In this document: positions 39,900 to 49,338 of the stretch, one piece after another
Layout: every line of letters starts with the position of its first letter
Numbering within the stretch: position 1 is the first letter of the stretch
Assembly (NCBI RefSeq): GCF_028748185.1
Contig: NZ_CP118164.1
Coordinates: forward strand, 5,977,814-6,041,813
DNA: 64,000 nt
Direction of reading: 5' to 3'
Origin: Bremerella sp. P1
Lineage (GTDB): Bacteria; Planctomycetota; Planctomycetia; Pirellulales; Pirellulaceae
Translations under genes and position numbers: made by a program
The notes under the pieces: generated by a model
The model's database searches: none
What the model was told of the DNA's origin: nothing
The model's input: the letters and a program-made list of their open reading frames with translations, nothing else

Positions 39900-41588
39900 C
39901 TAGTTTTGAATGATGGGAATGTTCCCGATACCGATTGGTACGCGATTTAGTGGCGCACTTCGGCCGCTTTCCTTGAGTTCTTTCAGCAGCGATTGCATCG
40001 CTTCGCGACGCTGCTGTTCTTTAAAGTATAGGTTCGTTGTCTCTCCTGGATCGTTAGCCAGATGGTAGAGCTGTCCTTTGGAGTGAGGGGCTTGTTCAGG
40101 TAGGACGTACTGGGCCATGTTGCCATTGTCGTAGTTATTTCCGCCTGAGCCCTGATGGTCTAAATACTTCCAGTCGTCCACTCGGATTTGGAACTCGCCA
40201 CGGAAGCTCTGGGTCAAAAGATGGGGCCGGACGGATTCATCAGCGGCCTGTGTCCCGATCATCACTGGCAGCATGTCGAAACTGTCGGTTGCTTGATCGT
40301 TGGGAAGCTTGTAGCCGACAACCGAAGCAAGCGTCGCCATGATGTCGGTTGTGTTAGTCATCTGATCGGAGACCCGCCCAGCCGGGATTCGTGAAGGCCA
40401 GCGAGCAATAAAGGGGACGCGATGGCCGCCCTCCCATCCATCGCGTTTCATGCCGCGCCAACCTCCGGCCGCGTCGTGATTATGGTCCTGCCGCATCCAG
40501 ACCGTGTGAAGTGTCTCTGGGCCATTATCCGAATTGAACAGGACAATCGTGTTGTCATCGATATCTATTTCTTTCAGAAGATCGAGTGTCTTGCCAACAA
40601 TGGAGTCAAGCTCGGCCGCAAAATCGCCACGCGGACCGGCATCGGTAACGTCATTGAACTCAGGCGAAGGTAGCACCGGGGCATGGCAGATCTGCGTAGA
40701 CAAAACTGCTAAAAATGGCGTTTGTGGCTGTGCTTTGTGGTGCGACGTGATGAAGCTTTTCATCTTGCGATAGAAAAGCTGGTCCGCGCCGACGAAATCA
40801 TAATGCGGTGGACGCCATCCTTCGTCATTGTCCCACCGCCACTTTCCGCCAGGGTTGGGAAGAGTATCGCGTTTATGCCGGCGGTCAGCTGGCTCGACAA
40901 CCATGCCATTATGGATGTAAAGGTAGAGCGGATCGGTGTTGGGGCAGTTCGGAGTAATGAATGATTCGTCAAACCCGCGTGCGTTCGGACCATCGATTAA
41001 CGGAGTGCTCTTTTCATAATCGATGAGGAGGGAATTCTCAAAGCCTCCGCCGAGTCGTTTGCCATCCTTGTCCAGCCAGGTCAGCCCTACGTGCCACTTT
41101 CCAAAGACGCCGGTTCGATATCCCTTGGCCTGGAGCATCTGGCCAAGGGTAAGCGTGCCTGGCTTGAGATAGCTCGGGCCGGAAGGCCCCTCAAACGCGC
41201 CTCCACCTCGCCCCGTCGAGCGATAAATCTGTTGGCCCGAGAAGAGGCCGTAGCGTGATGGCGAACAGATTGTTGAGGGGCTATGAGCGTCGGTGAAGAG
41301 GATCCCCTCGGCTGCCATCTGATCGATCCGAGGGGTCTCGTACTTAGCGTCCGCGTTGTAGCACGATACATCGCCGTAGCCCAGGTCATCGGTATAGATA
41401 ATGACAACGTTGGGGAGTGCATGCGGATCGACCGACTCTGCGAGCGCTACTGAGGTACAACCTGAAACAGAGAAAGCGACAAGAGTTACAAATACAAATA
41501 GACTACTGCTCACCAGGAAGCTTCCTTCTAGCGGGGCAATCCCACTGGCTATCGGCACGGCTACATCGCCGTAGCTTTCAGAACACAT
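39900..41588 (-). CDS. Sulfatase, possible lipoprotein (formylglycine type)
   Basis: A sulfatase of about 562 residues. After an unusual hydrophilic N-terminus there is a hydrophobic stretch (FLVSSSLFVFVTLVAFSVSG) followed by Cys44 in a VSGC lipobox-like context, so it may be lipid-anchored, unlike the other sulfatases here. The catalytic part starts at NVVIIYTDDLGYGDVSCYNAD, with maturation motif CSPSR (Cys108), GVFGKWHVGLTWLDKDGKR, LFNSDNGPET and QLYHLANDPGETTNLY. ATG 41588 is preferred to TTG 41603. It is the first gene of the minus-strand sulfatase block, and the 330-base space before it, shared with the divergent cytochrome gene, should carry promoters for both. Confidence 0.93.
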   Translation of the reverse strand: MCSESYGDVAVPIASGIAPLEGSFLVSSSLFVFVTLVAFSVSGCTSVALAESVDPHALPNVVIIYTDDLGYGDVSCYNADAKYETPRIDQMAAEGILFTDAHSPSTICSPSRYGLFSGQQIYRSTGRGGGAFEGPSGPSYLKPGTLTLGQMLQAKGYRTGVFGKWHVGLTWLDKDGKRLGGGFENSLLIDYEKSTPLIDGPNARGFDESFITPNCPNTDPLYLYIHNGMVVEPADRRHKRDTLPNPGGKWRWDNDEGWRPPHYDFVGADQLFYRKMKSFITSHHKAQPQTPFLAVLSTQICHAPVLPSPEFNDVTDAGPRGDFAAELDSIVGKTLDLLKEIDIDDNTIVLFNSDNGPETLHTVWMRQDHNHDAAGGWRGMKRDGWEGGHRVPFIARWPSRIPAGRVSDQMTNTTDIMATLASVVGYKLPNDQATDSFDMLPVMIGTQAADESVRPHLLTQSFRGEFQIRVDDWKYLDHQGSGGNNYDNGNMAQYVLPEQAPHSKGQLYHLANDPGETTNLYFKEQQRREAMQSLLKELKESGRSAPLNRVPIGIGNIPIIQN

Positions 41589-41918
41589 TGTAATGTGCCG
41601 CAAAAGCTAAAGCGAACCGGATAGCGCTGTGAGTTCAATCAGGCTTGGACCCAAAGTTTGGAAAACAACAGTTAGCTAACTCAGAGTGTGACCAATGTCT
41701 GCTGGGTAGTCTTCGTCGAATCGCTGCCCTATTGAAGGGCGTTGTCCTATACCTCGATTGAGGAAAACGTCACAATTGTTATCGCGATTCGACGAGCTTC
41801 TGGATATTATAGAAAGGGTTCTAATCCTTCCCGCGCTAGAATTACTCGCTGGTTGCTCATGCCCCTCTGCTTGCCTGCCTGCCATTCCTCCCCAGATGAA
41901 AGTCGGCATTGCTATTCG
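41589..41918. other. Divergent intergenic region
   Basis: About 330 bases between the divergent sulfatase and DUF1592-group genes. The open frame in the plus direction starts at TTG 41742, but the peptide it would add (many Cys, Arg and Ser, no family pattern) does not look like a real protein, so this stretch is taken as mainly regulatory. No strong promoter or dyad was found by eye. Confidence 0.4.
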
Positions 41919-44549
41919 ATGCCGCCAACGTATCGCAGTGGTGGAGTGTGTTCGCTTCGAACGAGCAGCGTTTGGTTAGTACAGAAAGACATTGTTTTCG
42001 TACCATACAAACCACTGCTTCATGCATTTGTTGCGATGGCTTGCGTGCTGTTTGTTCCCTGCCTGGCATTCAGCGCCGAGATTCCCATGGGGGCTGATGG
42101 GTTTGCGTCTAACGTTCAGTCATTTGTTGCTACTTACTGCATTCGATGTCACGGCACTGAGAAGCGCAAGGGGGACATGACTCTTCATGACTTGCGGGGT
42201 GACTTTAGTACAGAGGCCGACCTGGACCGCTGGGAACAAGTTCTGGAGAAACTTGAAGATGGCCAGATGCCGCCCGAGGACGAGCGGCAACCGACTGATG
42301 CTGAGCGAACGGCAATTGTTGATTGGATTGATCGCGAGCTGAAGCATGTTGCGACCGAGTCACCGGGACAAACATCGGCACCAGCGGTGAGACGACTCAC
42401 CAATTTGGAATATCAAAGCACGATCAGCGATCTGCTCGGGTTTGAATTCGATGTTGCGGACGACTTGCCGGAAGATCCCGAAAAGTTCTATGACTTTCGT
42501 AACACAGCTGAACTCATGCGTATCGGTCCCGAGCGATTGGATCGGTACATGGAAATAGCCCGCCGAGCGATGAAGAGTGCGATCGTCGATCTTGAGAAGC
42601 CAGAGGTTTTCAAGGTGCGTCGAGAATGGTCGTCCGCTGGGATTGATCGTGGCATGGGGCAGGATGAAGTTGGGATCTGGGGTAATCGTCGTAATTGCGC
42701 GTCGGATGGAATTCGATTGAATAATTTCCCTAAGACGGGCCAGTATCGCATACGAATGCAGGCGTCGGCAGTTTTGCCTGATGGGCATTCTGAAGCTCCT
42801 CTTAATATCGATATGGGGACGCCTCCTGGCAGAACGCAAACACCTTTCAAGACGGTAGCGACGCTATACCTAACGAATAACCCTGACGACCCTCAGATCT
42901 TTGAATTTACCGGTCGAGTGGAGAACCATCCGTACATCACTACCCGCACGGGCAAGGGAGGTAACGGCGGTGAATTGGTCGATCAGATGAGTATCATCCC
43001 GCGTCTTATCTTTGACGATGGAACGTTGAATGATGGTTACGGTAACGCGCGTCAACTTGAGTTTCCGCGGGCAGTCATTAACTGGATTGAATTCGAGGCA
43101 CCCGTTGTTGATGTATGGCCTCCCGAACACCACAAGGCGATCTTGTTTGCCTCGCCCTTGAAGGAAAGCGATCCTGCTGCGTATGTGCGAGAAGTGTTAA
43201 CACGATTCATGTCACGGGCCTACCGTCGACCGGCAACCGAGAGTGAGGTAGAGCGTTTTTCTAAGATTTACGACCTTGTTCGTGCAAACGTAGAATCCAA
43301 AGAGGAAGCGTTTCGTGAGACACTCGCGATGGTGCTTGTGTCACCGCAATTTCTTTATCACAACGAGTGGAGTGTGGATGCCGAGTTCCACCATGCGATG
43401 GCTTCTCGCCTTTCATACTTTCTTTGGGCAAGCATGCCAGATCCCCATTTGCTGGAGCTGGCCGCTAACCAAAAACTGGATGATCCAGCAGTGATCCAAC
43501 AGCAAGTGATCCGAATGCTTGGCGACGAGAAAGCCCACCGCTTTATCGAAGAATTCACTCTGCAATGGCTCAGCATCCGTAAGATGCGGACAGTGCCAAT
43601 CAATCGAGATCTATTTCCACGATTTTTGTATACGGTCTCAGCGGGCGAAACTGCTGGGACGGAAGTACCCTATCGCCCGACGGTACGCGACTACATGCTC
43701 CAAGAAACGGTGGAATTCTTTGGCGAGATGATCGATCGTAATGCAAGTGCAATGGCGGTTGTTGATTCGGACTTTGCCGTTCTGAACGAGCGGCTTGCAG
43801 CCCATTACGGTGTTCAAGGAGTTCACGGTATGCAGTTGCGTCCCGTTGATATTGAACCGAAACATCAATTGGGCGGTCTGATGACGCAGGGGTCAGTGCT
43901 TATCGGAAATGGTACTGGGACGGCTCCCCATCCTATCTATCGCGCTGTGTGGCTTCGCGAGGCAATTCTTGGGGACGACGTACCTCCCCCGCCATCGGAA
44001 GTGCCGGCACTAAGTGAAACTGCTGGCGACTCCGTGGAAAAGGCAATCTCGATTGCCGATCTGCTGGCCAAACATCGCAATACCGAAAGCTGCAATGAAT
44101 GCCATGTGCGGCTCGATCCATGGGGTATCCCATTCGAGCAATACAACGCAGTTGGCCAGTTTCAGCCAAGGGTTCCCAAAGACGGCGTGAGGGTTCGTCG
44201 CTTTGACGAGAAGGTTGATCGTGATCTCAGCGGGTATCGACGTTATCTCGAATCGATCAATGTTGTCGAAGTCGAGGCCACGGCACGCGTGCCAGGTGGC
44301 CCAGAAGTCGAGGGCATAGAAGCTTTAAAAGAATTTCTGATCGATGTTCACAAAGAAGAAATCGCCGAGAACATTATTCGTCGGCTCTTGTCTTACGCAG
44401 CCGGCAGAAAATTGACATATCGAGACCGATCGACCGTGGAAGCAATTATGTCCGCAACGGAACAAAACTCCTTTGGGACGCGGGACATTCTGATTTCTAT
44501 CTGTCTGAGTGACATCTTTCGCGAAAAGTACTCTGAGGATGAAGACTAA
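41919..44549 (+). CDS. DUF1587/DUF1595/DUF1592/DUF1588/DUF1585 planctomycete cytochrome protein
   Basis: A multi-domain secreted cytochrome. Order: cytochrome-type domain with CIRCH (74-78), DUF1587 (VRRLTNLEYQSTISDLLGFE), a beta-rich region (about 220-380), DUF1595 (MSRAYRRPATESEVERFSKI), DUF1592 (ASRLSYFLWASMPDPHLLELA), DUF1588 (HQLGGLMTQGSVLIGNGTGT, second haem motif CNECH near 725-729), and DUF1585 at the C-terminus (LSYAAGRKLTYRDR). The domain set is typical of planctomycetes and is always linked to DUF1552. The start is uncertain: ATG 41919 gives a signal peptide with the hydrophobic part LHAFVAMACVLFVPCLAFSA; ATG 42036 gives a very short one, and TTG 41742 is rejected. The DUF1552 gene follows 2 bases after the stop. 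Confidence 0.9.
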   Translation: MPPTYRSGGVCSLRTSSVWLVQKDIVFVPYKPLLHAFVAMACVLFVPCLAFSAEIPMGADGFASNVQSFVATYCIRCHGTEKRKGDMTLHDLRGDFSTEADLDRWEQVLEKLEDGQMPPEDERQPTDAERTAIVDWIDRELKHVATESPGQTSAPAVRRLTNLEYQSTISDLLGFEFDVADDLPEDPEKFYDFRNTAELMRIGPERLDRYMEIARRAMKSAIVDLEKPEVFKVRREWSSAGIDRGMGQDEVGIWGNRRNCASDGIRLNNFPKTGQYRIRMQASAVLPDGHSEAPLNIDMGTPPGRTQTPFKTVATLYLTNNPDDPQIFEFTGRVENHPYITTRTGKGGNGGELVDQMSIIPRLIFDDGTLNDGYGNARQLEFPRAVINWIEFEAPVVDVWPPEHHKAILFASPLKESDPAAYVREVLTRFMSRAYRRPATESEVERFSKIYDLVRANVESKEEAFRETLAMVLVSPQFLYHNEWSVDAEFHHAMASRLSYFLWASMPDPHLLELAANQKLDDPAVIQQQVIRMLGDEKAHRFIEEFTLQWLSIRKMRTVPINRDLFPRFLYTVSAGETAGTEVPYRPTVRDYMLQETVEFFGEMIDRNASAMAVVDSDFAVLNERLAAHYGVQGVHGMQLRPVDIEPKHQLGGLMTQGSVLIGNGTGTAPHPIYRAVWLREAILGDDVPPPPSEVPALSETAGDSVEKAISIADLLAKHRNTESCNECHVRLDPWGIPFEQYNAVGQFQPRVPKDGVRVRRFDEKVDRDLSGYRRYLESINVVEVEATARVPGGPEVEGIEALKEFLIDVHKEEIAENIIRRLLSYAAGRKLTYRDRSTVEAIMSATEQNSFGTRDILISICLSDIFREKYSEDED

Positions 44550-44551
44550 TC

Positions 44552-45934
44552 ATGGCACAGAAGTCTTGGCAGGTTAATCGCCGCGAGCTACTCAAAGGTT
44601 GTGGGGTAGCGCTCGCGCTTCCTTGGCTCAATGCAATGAATACCGCAGTAGGAGCCACTGTCGGCGTTGCTCGGGATCTTCCGAAACGGATGGTCGCTAC
44701 GTACATCTCGTACGGTGTTTACATGCCGGATGGCCCTGCAGGAGTCCCTGGCAAGGATAGCGAAGGTAAGTATAAGCATCATGAGTGGAGTTGGTGGCCG
44801 TGTGCCGAACCAGGCCGACTTTCCTTCAACAAGTCGAGCGAGCCATTTCAAGACTTAAAGGATGACATTACCTATTTACGTGGTTTAGACCACAAGGGAG
44901 GCTGGCAACTGGGCGGGCACAGCAGTGGCGACGTGTTTCTTACCGGGGCCGACATGGCCGAGATCGAAACGACCAACAATGTCTCGATCGACCAACTAAT
45001 CGCATTTTATCACGGGCATAACACAAGACATGCTTCGTTGGTAATGGGTACCGAAGGAGGCACAGGTTCATACCTTCGCAGCAAGACGCTGTCGCACCGA
45101 GGTCCAGGGAAGGCAATACCATCGCTGCATAAGCCGCAAGAGATATTCAATCGCTTATTCAACCCTTACGGAAATCAAGGTGTTGAGCAGGTGCGGGCAA
45201 ACTTGAAGCGAGATGCAAGTATCCTCGATCTAATGATGGAACACAGTCGTAGCTTTCGCAATCGGCTTGGTTCTGAGGACCAAGTCAAACTGGATGAATA
45301 CCTGGAGTCGGTTCGCGAGATTGAGAAACGAGTAGAGCGAACGAGCGAGTGGACTCATAAGCCGCTGCCAGACGTCTCGACGAAAGGTTTGAATCTAGAT
45401 GTCACCCATAAAGATCCGGAAGAGTACATCAAGTGTATGTACGACTTGATGTACCTGGCGTTTGTGACCGATCAAACTCGGCTGGCAACGTTCATGACCG
45501 AGAGTGAACACTCAAGCAGTAGCGAGTTGTGGAATTATGCAAATTACGTGCTCGGCTATAAAGGGGCTACGCACGACATCGCGCACAAACGTCCCGAAGG
45601 TTTCTCGGGGCAATGGGATCGATGGCGGGCCTCGAATCACGCTTACTTTCTGAAACGCTTGCGTGATACACCTGAAGCGGATGGCAACATGCTGGATAAC
45701 ACATTGGTGCTTTGGGGGTCGGCCCATCCCCATGCGTCGCATAGCGGTCAGAATTATCCATTGCAATTGGCAGGCGGGAAGAACCTAGGATTCAAGCATG
45801 GCTACCTGCATGAATTCGTGGATAGCAAAAAAGTGCCGTTGGCCAACTTGTTTGTCACTATGTTGAATGTAATGGACGTACCTGTCGAGAAATTTGCTGA
45901 TAGTACGGGCAATTTGAACCAGTTGATAGGTTAG
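44552..45934 (+). CDS. Tat-exported DUF1552 protein
   Basis: A 460-residue DUF1552 protein with twin arginines in QVNRRELLKGCGVALAL (10-11), so Tat export. Conserved blocks are RMVATYISYGVYMPD, SEPFQDLKDDITYLRGLDHKGG, HSSGDVFLTGAD, TEGGTGSYLRSKTLSH and a C-terminal NTLVLWGSAHPHASHSG. Its role is unknown; the genomic link to DUF1592-group cytochromes parallels the DUF1501/DUF1549 pairs elsewhere in the window, and both DUF1552 and DUF1501 share a final LVVW/LVLWG strand plus His-rich loop, suggesting related folds (inference). It starts 2 bases after the cytochrome gene and is 3 bases from the SGNH hydrolase gene, so it is in the same operon. Confidence 0.93.
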   Translation: MAQKSWQVNRRELLKGCGVALALPWLNAMNTAVGATVGVARDLPKRMVATYISYGVYMPDGPAGVPGKDSEGKYKHHEWSWWPCAEPGRLSFNKSSEPFQDLKDDITYLRGLDHKGGWQLGGHSSGDVFLTGADMAEIETTNNVSIDQLIAFYHGHNTRHASLVMGTEGGTGSYLRSKTLSHRGPGKAIPSLHKPQEIFNRLFNPYGNQGVEQVRANLKRDASILDLMMEHSRSFRNRLGSEDQVKLDEYLESVREIEKRVERTSEWTHKPLPDVSTKGLNLDVTHKDPEEYIKCMYDLMYLAFVTDQTRLATFMTESEHSSSSELWNYANYVLGYKGATHDIAHKRPEGFSGQWDRWRASNHAYFLKRLRDTPEADGNMLDNTLVLWGSAHPHASHSGQNYPLQLAGGKNLGFKHGYLHEFVDSKKVPLANLFVTMLNVMDVPVEKFADSTGNLNQLIG

Positions 45935-45937
45935 CCC

Positions 45938-46621
45938 ATGTATCAACTTGTAACGAATCTTCTGGTCGTGGCAACGTTGCTTTTGCCAACCGTTGCATTG
46001 GGTGAAGAAACGGCGCGTCCCCGGGTTCTCATTCTTGGCGATAGCGTCTCGCAACAGGCAGCATCCGAAGCGGCAAAAGAGTTGAAGGGCCAGGTCGAGG
46101 TTGTTTATGCCAAGCCTAAGCATGTCGCGATAGTGAACACCACAACAGCGCTTGCCAATTTGGATTCGCTGTTGGGAGACAAGCCGTGGGATGTGATCCA
46201 ATTCAACTTTGGCCTCGGAGATTTGATTTATTGTGCTCCTCGAATGAAATCCTTCCGAGTCATGCCGATTCACGCTGGCGGTATCCGCGCAACATCTCCA
46301 CAAGAGTATGAAGACAATTTGCGAGAGTTCGTCGCCCAATTGAAAGAGACGAATGCCAAATTGATTTGGGCCAACACGACTCCGATCCGTCATTCGACAT
46401 CGAACGTTTTCAAGTTAGGCTCGGAGATTGAGTACAACATGATTGCCGCGAAAGTTATGAAGGAAGAATCGATCGAGATCAACGACATGTATTCTTATGT
46501 TCTCGCATTGATCGATATGGACCGCCCCGCGAGTCACGGAGCGGATCCATTTTTCTTCGACCGCAAGCCGATTCATCCACCCCTAGTCGGTCATATTCGA
46601 TCTTCACTCAAAGTTGACTGA
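45938..46621 (+). CDS. Secreted SGNH/GDSL-type hydrolase with variant block III
   Basis: A 227-residue protein with a signal peptide (LLVVATLLLPTVALGEE). The mature part begins RVLILGDSVSQQ, block I of SGNH hydrolases with the nucleophile Ser in GDSV. Block V is present as DRKPIHPP (Asp and His of the catalytic dyad/triad). Block III, usually GxND, appears as FGLGD, so the Asn of the oxyanion hole seems replaced; the glycine block II is also weak. Such enzymes remove acetyl or other ester groups from polysaccharides. It follows the DUF1552 gene by 3 bases, in the same operon, so ester removal from the same substrate is inferred. Confidence 0.8.
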   Translation: MYQLVTNLLVVATLLLPTVALGEETARPRVLILGDSVSQQAASEAAKELKGQVEVVYAKPKHVAIVNTTTALANLDSLLGDKPWDVIQFNFGLGDLIYCAPRMKSFRVMPIHAGGIRATSPQEYEDNLREFVAQLKETNAKLIWANTTPIRHSTSNVFKLGSEIEYNMIAAKVMKEESIEINDMYSYVLALIDMDRPASHGADPFFFDRKPIHPPLVGHIRSSLKVD

Positions 46622-46750
46622 TCAAGAACGAAGCTTGGCCTGACGCCTGCAACGATGGCGAGTCAAGTAAAACACAGTATGACCGTACCATTCATCAGCG
46701 TACCGACTACCCAGTAACGGTAGACCTTTTAGAAACGTGAAGAATCAAAT

Positions 46751-47833
46751 ATGAAGTCAATCACTCGTGTACTGCTCGTCTTGTGTCTATTGGGAGCCAG
46801 TACTCTTTGCGCTGAAGAGAGTTATTTGCCACGAGCGTCGCCGGAATCGCAGGGCGTTTCTTCAGAGGCAATTCGCGAATACATCCTGGCGGCCGATCGT
46901 GAAGTCAACTCGATGCACAGCTTCATGCTTGTTCGTCATGGCAAAGTTGTTGCGGAAGCTTGGTGGGCACCTGAGTCGGCCGATAAGCCGCATATTCTTT
47001 GGTCGCTTAGCAAAAGCTTCACCTCAACGGCTGTCGGGCTTGCAATCGCTGAGGGGAAGCTCAGCATCGACGATCCTGTGCTGAAGTTCTTTCCCGAGGA
47101 TGCCCCGGAAAAGGCTTCGGCTAATCTCCGATCAATGCGGGTTCGGGATCTCCTGACGATGAACGCTGGACATCAGGACGAACTGAATTGGCGAGAGCAG
47201 ACCGATTGGGCGAAAGCGTTCTTGGCCCACCCGGTTCCTCATAAGCCGGGAACCCACTTTCGCTATAACACGCCTGCCACGTATATGCTTTCTGCGATCG
47301 TACAAAAGGTGACCGGGCAAACGGTTCTCGACTACCTGACGCCGCGACTATTTGAGCCCTTGGGCATAGAAAAGCCAGTCTGGGAGAACAGCCCTCAAGG
47401 AATTTCCATTGGTGGATATGGGCTCTACTTACGGACTGAGGATATCGCGAAGTTTGGCCAACTCTACTTGCAAAAGGGAAATTGGAACGGGAAGCAACTG
47501 ATTCCAGAATCATGGATCAGCATGGCCACCTCGAAACAAGTTTCTAACGGAAGCAATCCAGACAGCGACTGGGATCAGGGCTATGGTTTCCAGTTCTGGC
47601 GTTGCCGACATGGAGCTTTTCGCGGTGATGGAAAAGATGGCCAATTCTGTATCGTTCTGCCGGAACAAGATGCAGTCGTGGCCATTACCGCTCACACCGG
47701 CAACATGCAGGCAGAATTGAACGTGGTTTGGGACAAACTGCTGCCAGCATTTCACGACAAGGCTCTTCCGGAAGCCCCAACTTCCAAGGAGGCTCTGGAT
47801 GCGACGATTACCGAGTTGAAATCGTCGCGATAG
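46751..47833 (+). CDS. Secreted serine hydrolase, beta-lactamase class C-like
   Basis: A 360-residue secreted protein with a signal peptide (VLLVLCLLGASTLCAEE, 1-21). Class C beta-lactamase/DD-peptidase motifs are present: SLSK (85-88, nucleophile Ser85), YNT (172-174), and HTG (315-317) in place of KTG. This is the pattern of the broad esterase/peptidase family, including carboxylesterases (EstB) and D-aminopeptidases, rather than a proven beta-lactamase. ATG 46751 is separated by 129 bases from the SGNH gene, so a separate promoter or weak read-through. Its stop is 21 bases from that of the converging Gfo/Idh/MocA gene. Confidence 0.88.
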   Translation: MKSITRVLLVLCLLGASTLCAEESYLPRASPESQGVSSEAIREYILAADREVNSMHSFMLVRHGKVVAEAWWAPESADKPHILWSLSKSFTSTAVGLAIAEGKLSIDDPVLKFFPEDAPEKASANLRSMRVRDLLTMNAGHQDELNWREQTDWAKAFLAHPVPHKPGTHFRYNTPATYMLSAIVQKVTGQTVLDYLTPRLFEPLGIEKPVWENSPQGISIGGYGLYLRTEDIAKFGQLYLQKGNWNGKQLIPESWISMATSKQVSNGSNPDSDWDQGYGFQFWRCRHGAFRGDGKDGQFCIVLPEQDAVVAITAHTGNMQAELNVVWDKLLPAFHDKALPEAPTSKEALDATITELKSSR

Positions 47834-47853
47834 CCGCCGCTCGACAACGCTAC

Positions 47854-49173
47854 TTAGCCCCATGGCTGGCGGTAATGGTGTTGCTGTAGTAGTTCATTGG
47901 CCGCTTGATCGTTTACAACGGTCTCGGTTTTCGCATCCCATTTCAGAGCACGCCCAAGGGCCTGCGAGACATAGGCAAGATGTCCTGGCGTAATCGAGCG
48001 ATGTCCCGTCTCGGCCGGGCAAATACACGGGCGACGAGTACGAACGCTACTCAAGAAATTGTGCATGTGATTGTCCGAGGCATAAGCCTTTTCCGAGCCC
48101 GGGTCGAATTTGGCTTCGATCCAAGTCGGCTGAGATGCCTCAATTCTTCCGCGCGTAGCGAACACCCAGCCCTTGTCACCGATTAGTCGCAGGCCCAGTC
48201 TGTTGCGGCTCGAAATCGAGCTTTTAGCGCCGCCTTCGTATTCGCATTCAATTTCATACTGGTGTGGCGTGTTATAGACATCGGTGTCTGGGAATGTCCA
48301 ACCGACCGCCTCTACTTTTACGGGACCCGATTGGTCCAAATCAAGCGCCCAGTGAGCGATGTCGTTATGATGGCCAATCCAGTCCATCAATACTCCTCCG
48401 CCATAAGCCCGGTGGCCACGCCACCAGCGATGGTGCCGGGCCCGCATGTATGGAAGCATCGGGGAAGGGCCACACCAGAAATCGTAATCAAGATGCTCTG
48501 GCGGCTTCGCAACCGTCGGATCGCCTTGTGGATTGTCATATCCAGGTGGCAATCCGACTTCGATCGAATGAATCTTGCCTAGATGCCCGTTGCGAACCAG
48601 TTCGACCGCACGGCGAAAACGCCAATCGCTTCGCTGTTGGCTGCCAGTCTGGAAGATCGCCTCTTGCTTGGCGACTTCGCGGTAAACGGTTTGCCCTTCA
48701 TGGAAAGTATGGGTGACTGGCTTCTCGCAGTAGACGTCCTTGCCACCACGCAGTGCCTCAAGCGTACATAATGCATGCCAATGGTCCGGCGTCGCAACAA
48801 CAACCGCGTCGATATCATCCCGGTTACAGATGTCGCGGAAGTCACGGGTGGTGGAAACGCCGGTCTTGGAGCCCGACTTCTGATCGATATATTCTTGCCC
48901 GGCCTTAAGCCCAAACTCCCTGCCTTTACCCCACGTCTGATCTCGGTAGTGCATCGTGTCGACATCACAAACGGCAACGATCTGAGCGTCGCTTGAACCG
49001 AGTAGATCATCCAGCAAGTTGAATCCCCTTGAGCCCAGGCCTACCACGCCAACTGTGATCCGTTCGCTTGGAGCGGCCTTCGCGGGAGAGGAAAGGATTG
49101 TCGGTGCTGCCGCTGCGACCGCGCCGGCAGCGAGAAACTTGCGGCGTGTCAATCGGAAAGTCGAGTTGGGCAT
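47854..49173 (-). CDS. Tat-exported Gfo/Idh/MocA-family protein
   Basis: A 439-residue Gfo/Idh/MocA-family protein with a Tat signal (LTRRKFLAAGAVAAAAPTIL, RR at 9-10). The mature part starts with the NAD-binding Rossmann motif VGVVGLGSRGFNLL, has IVAVCDVD, the AVVVATPDHWHA and VYCEKPVTH (the catalytic Lys of EKP) segments, and a C-terminal domain with SSISSRNRLGLRLIGDKGW. Export by Tat fits a protein that folds with NAD in the cytoplasm; some exported members act as NAD-dependent glycosidases (GH109-type) rather than dehydrogenases. It is divergent from the ROK gene with a 230-base spacer. Substrate unknown. Confidence 0.93.
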   Translation of the reverse strand: MPNSTFRLTRRKFLAAGAVAAAAPTILSSPAKAAPSERITVGVVGLGSRGFNLLDDLLGSSDAQIVAVCDVDTMHYRDQTWGKGREFGLKAGQEYIDQKSGSKTGVSTTRDFRDICNRDDIDAVVVATPDHWHALCTLEALRGGKDVYCEKPVTHTFHEGQTVYREVAKQEAIFQTGSQQRSDWRFRRAVELVRNGHLGKIHSIEVGLPPGYDNPQGDPTVAKPPEHLDYDFWCGPSPMLPYMRARHHRWWRGHRAYGGGVLMDWIGHHNDIAHWALDLDQSGPVKVEAVGWTFPDTDVYNTPHQYEIECEYEGGAKSSISSRNRLGLRLIGDKGWVFATRGRIEASQPTWIEAKFDPGSEKAYASDNHMHNFLSSVRTRRPCICPAETGHRSITPGHLAYVSQALGRALKWDAKTETVVNDQAANELLQQHHYRQPWG

Positions 49174-49338
49174 GGGGGTATTCCTTGAGTTGGATGAATG
49201 GGGAGGGGGCTGGAAAAGTAGGATTGCGGGGGTGGCGTCAATCCCATCGCACCTTTCTCGTGGGGCAAAAAAAGTTTAGTCGAAAGGATCACACGACGAG
49301 GCTAACGGAACGTTTTATAGAATCCTGCCGGCAGATGA

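Noticed and set aside
41742-41918. TTG-started extension of the DUF1592-group gene
   Set aside because: The additional 59 residues have no sequence pattern of a protein and push the signal peptide far inside; taken as intergenic.
45785-46393. Long minus-strand open frame (202 codons) across the DUF1552/SGNH genes
   Set aside because: It lies antisense to genes with clear family motifs; its translation has no recognisable motif, no signal peptide and no ribosome site.
46751-47833. True AmpC beta-lactamase
   Set aside because: SxxK and YxN-like motifs are shared with many esterases and peptidases; KTG is replaced by HTG, so only the fold-level family is claimed.
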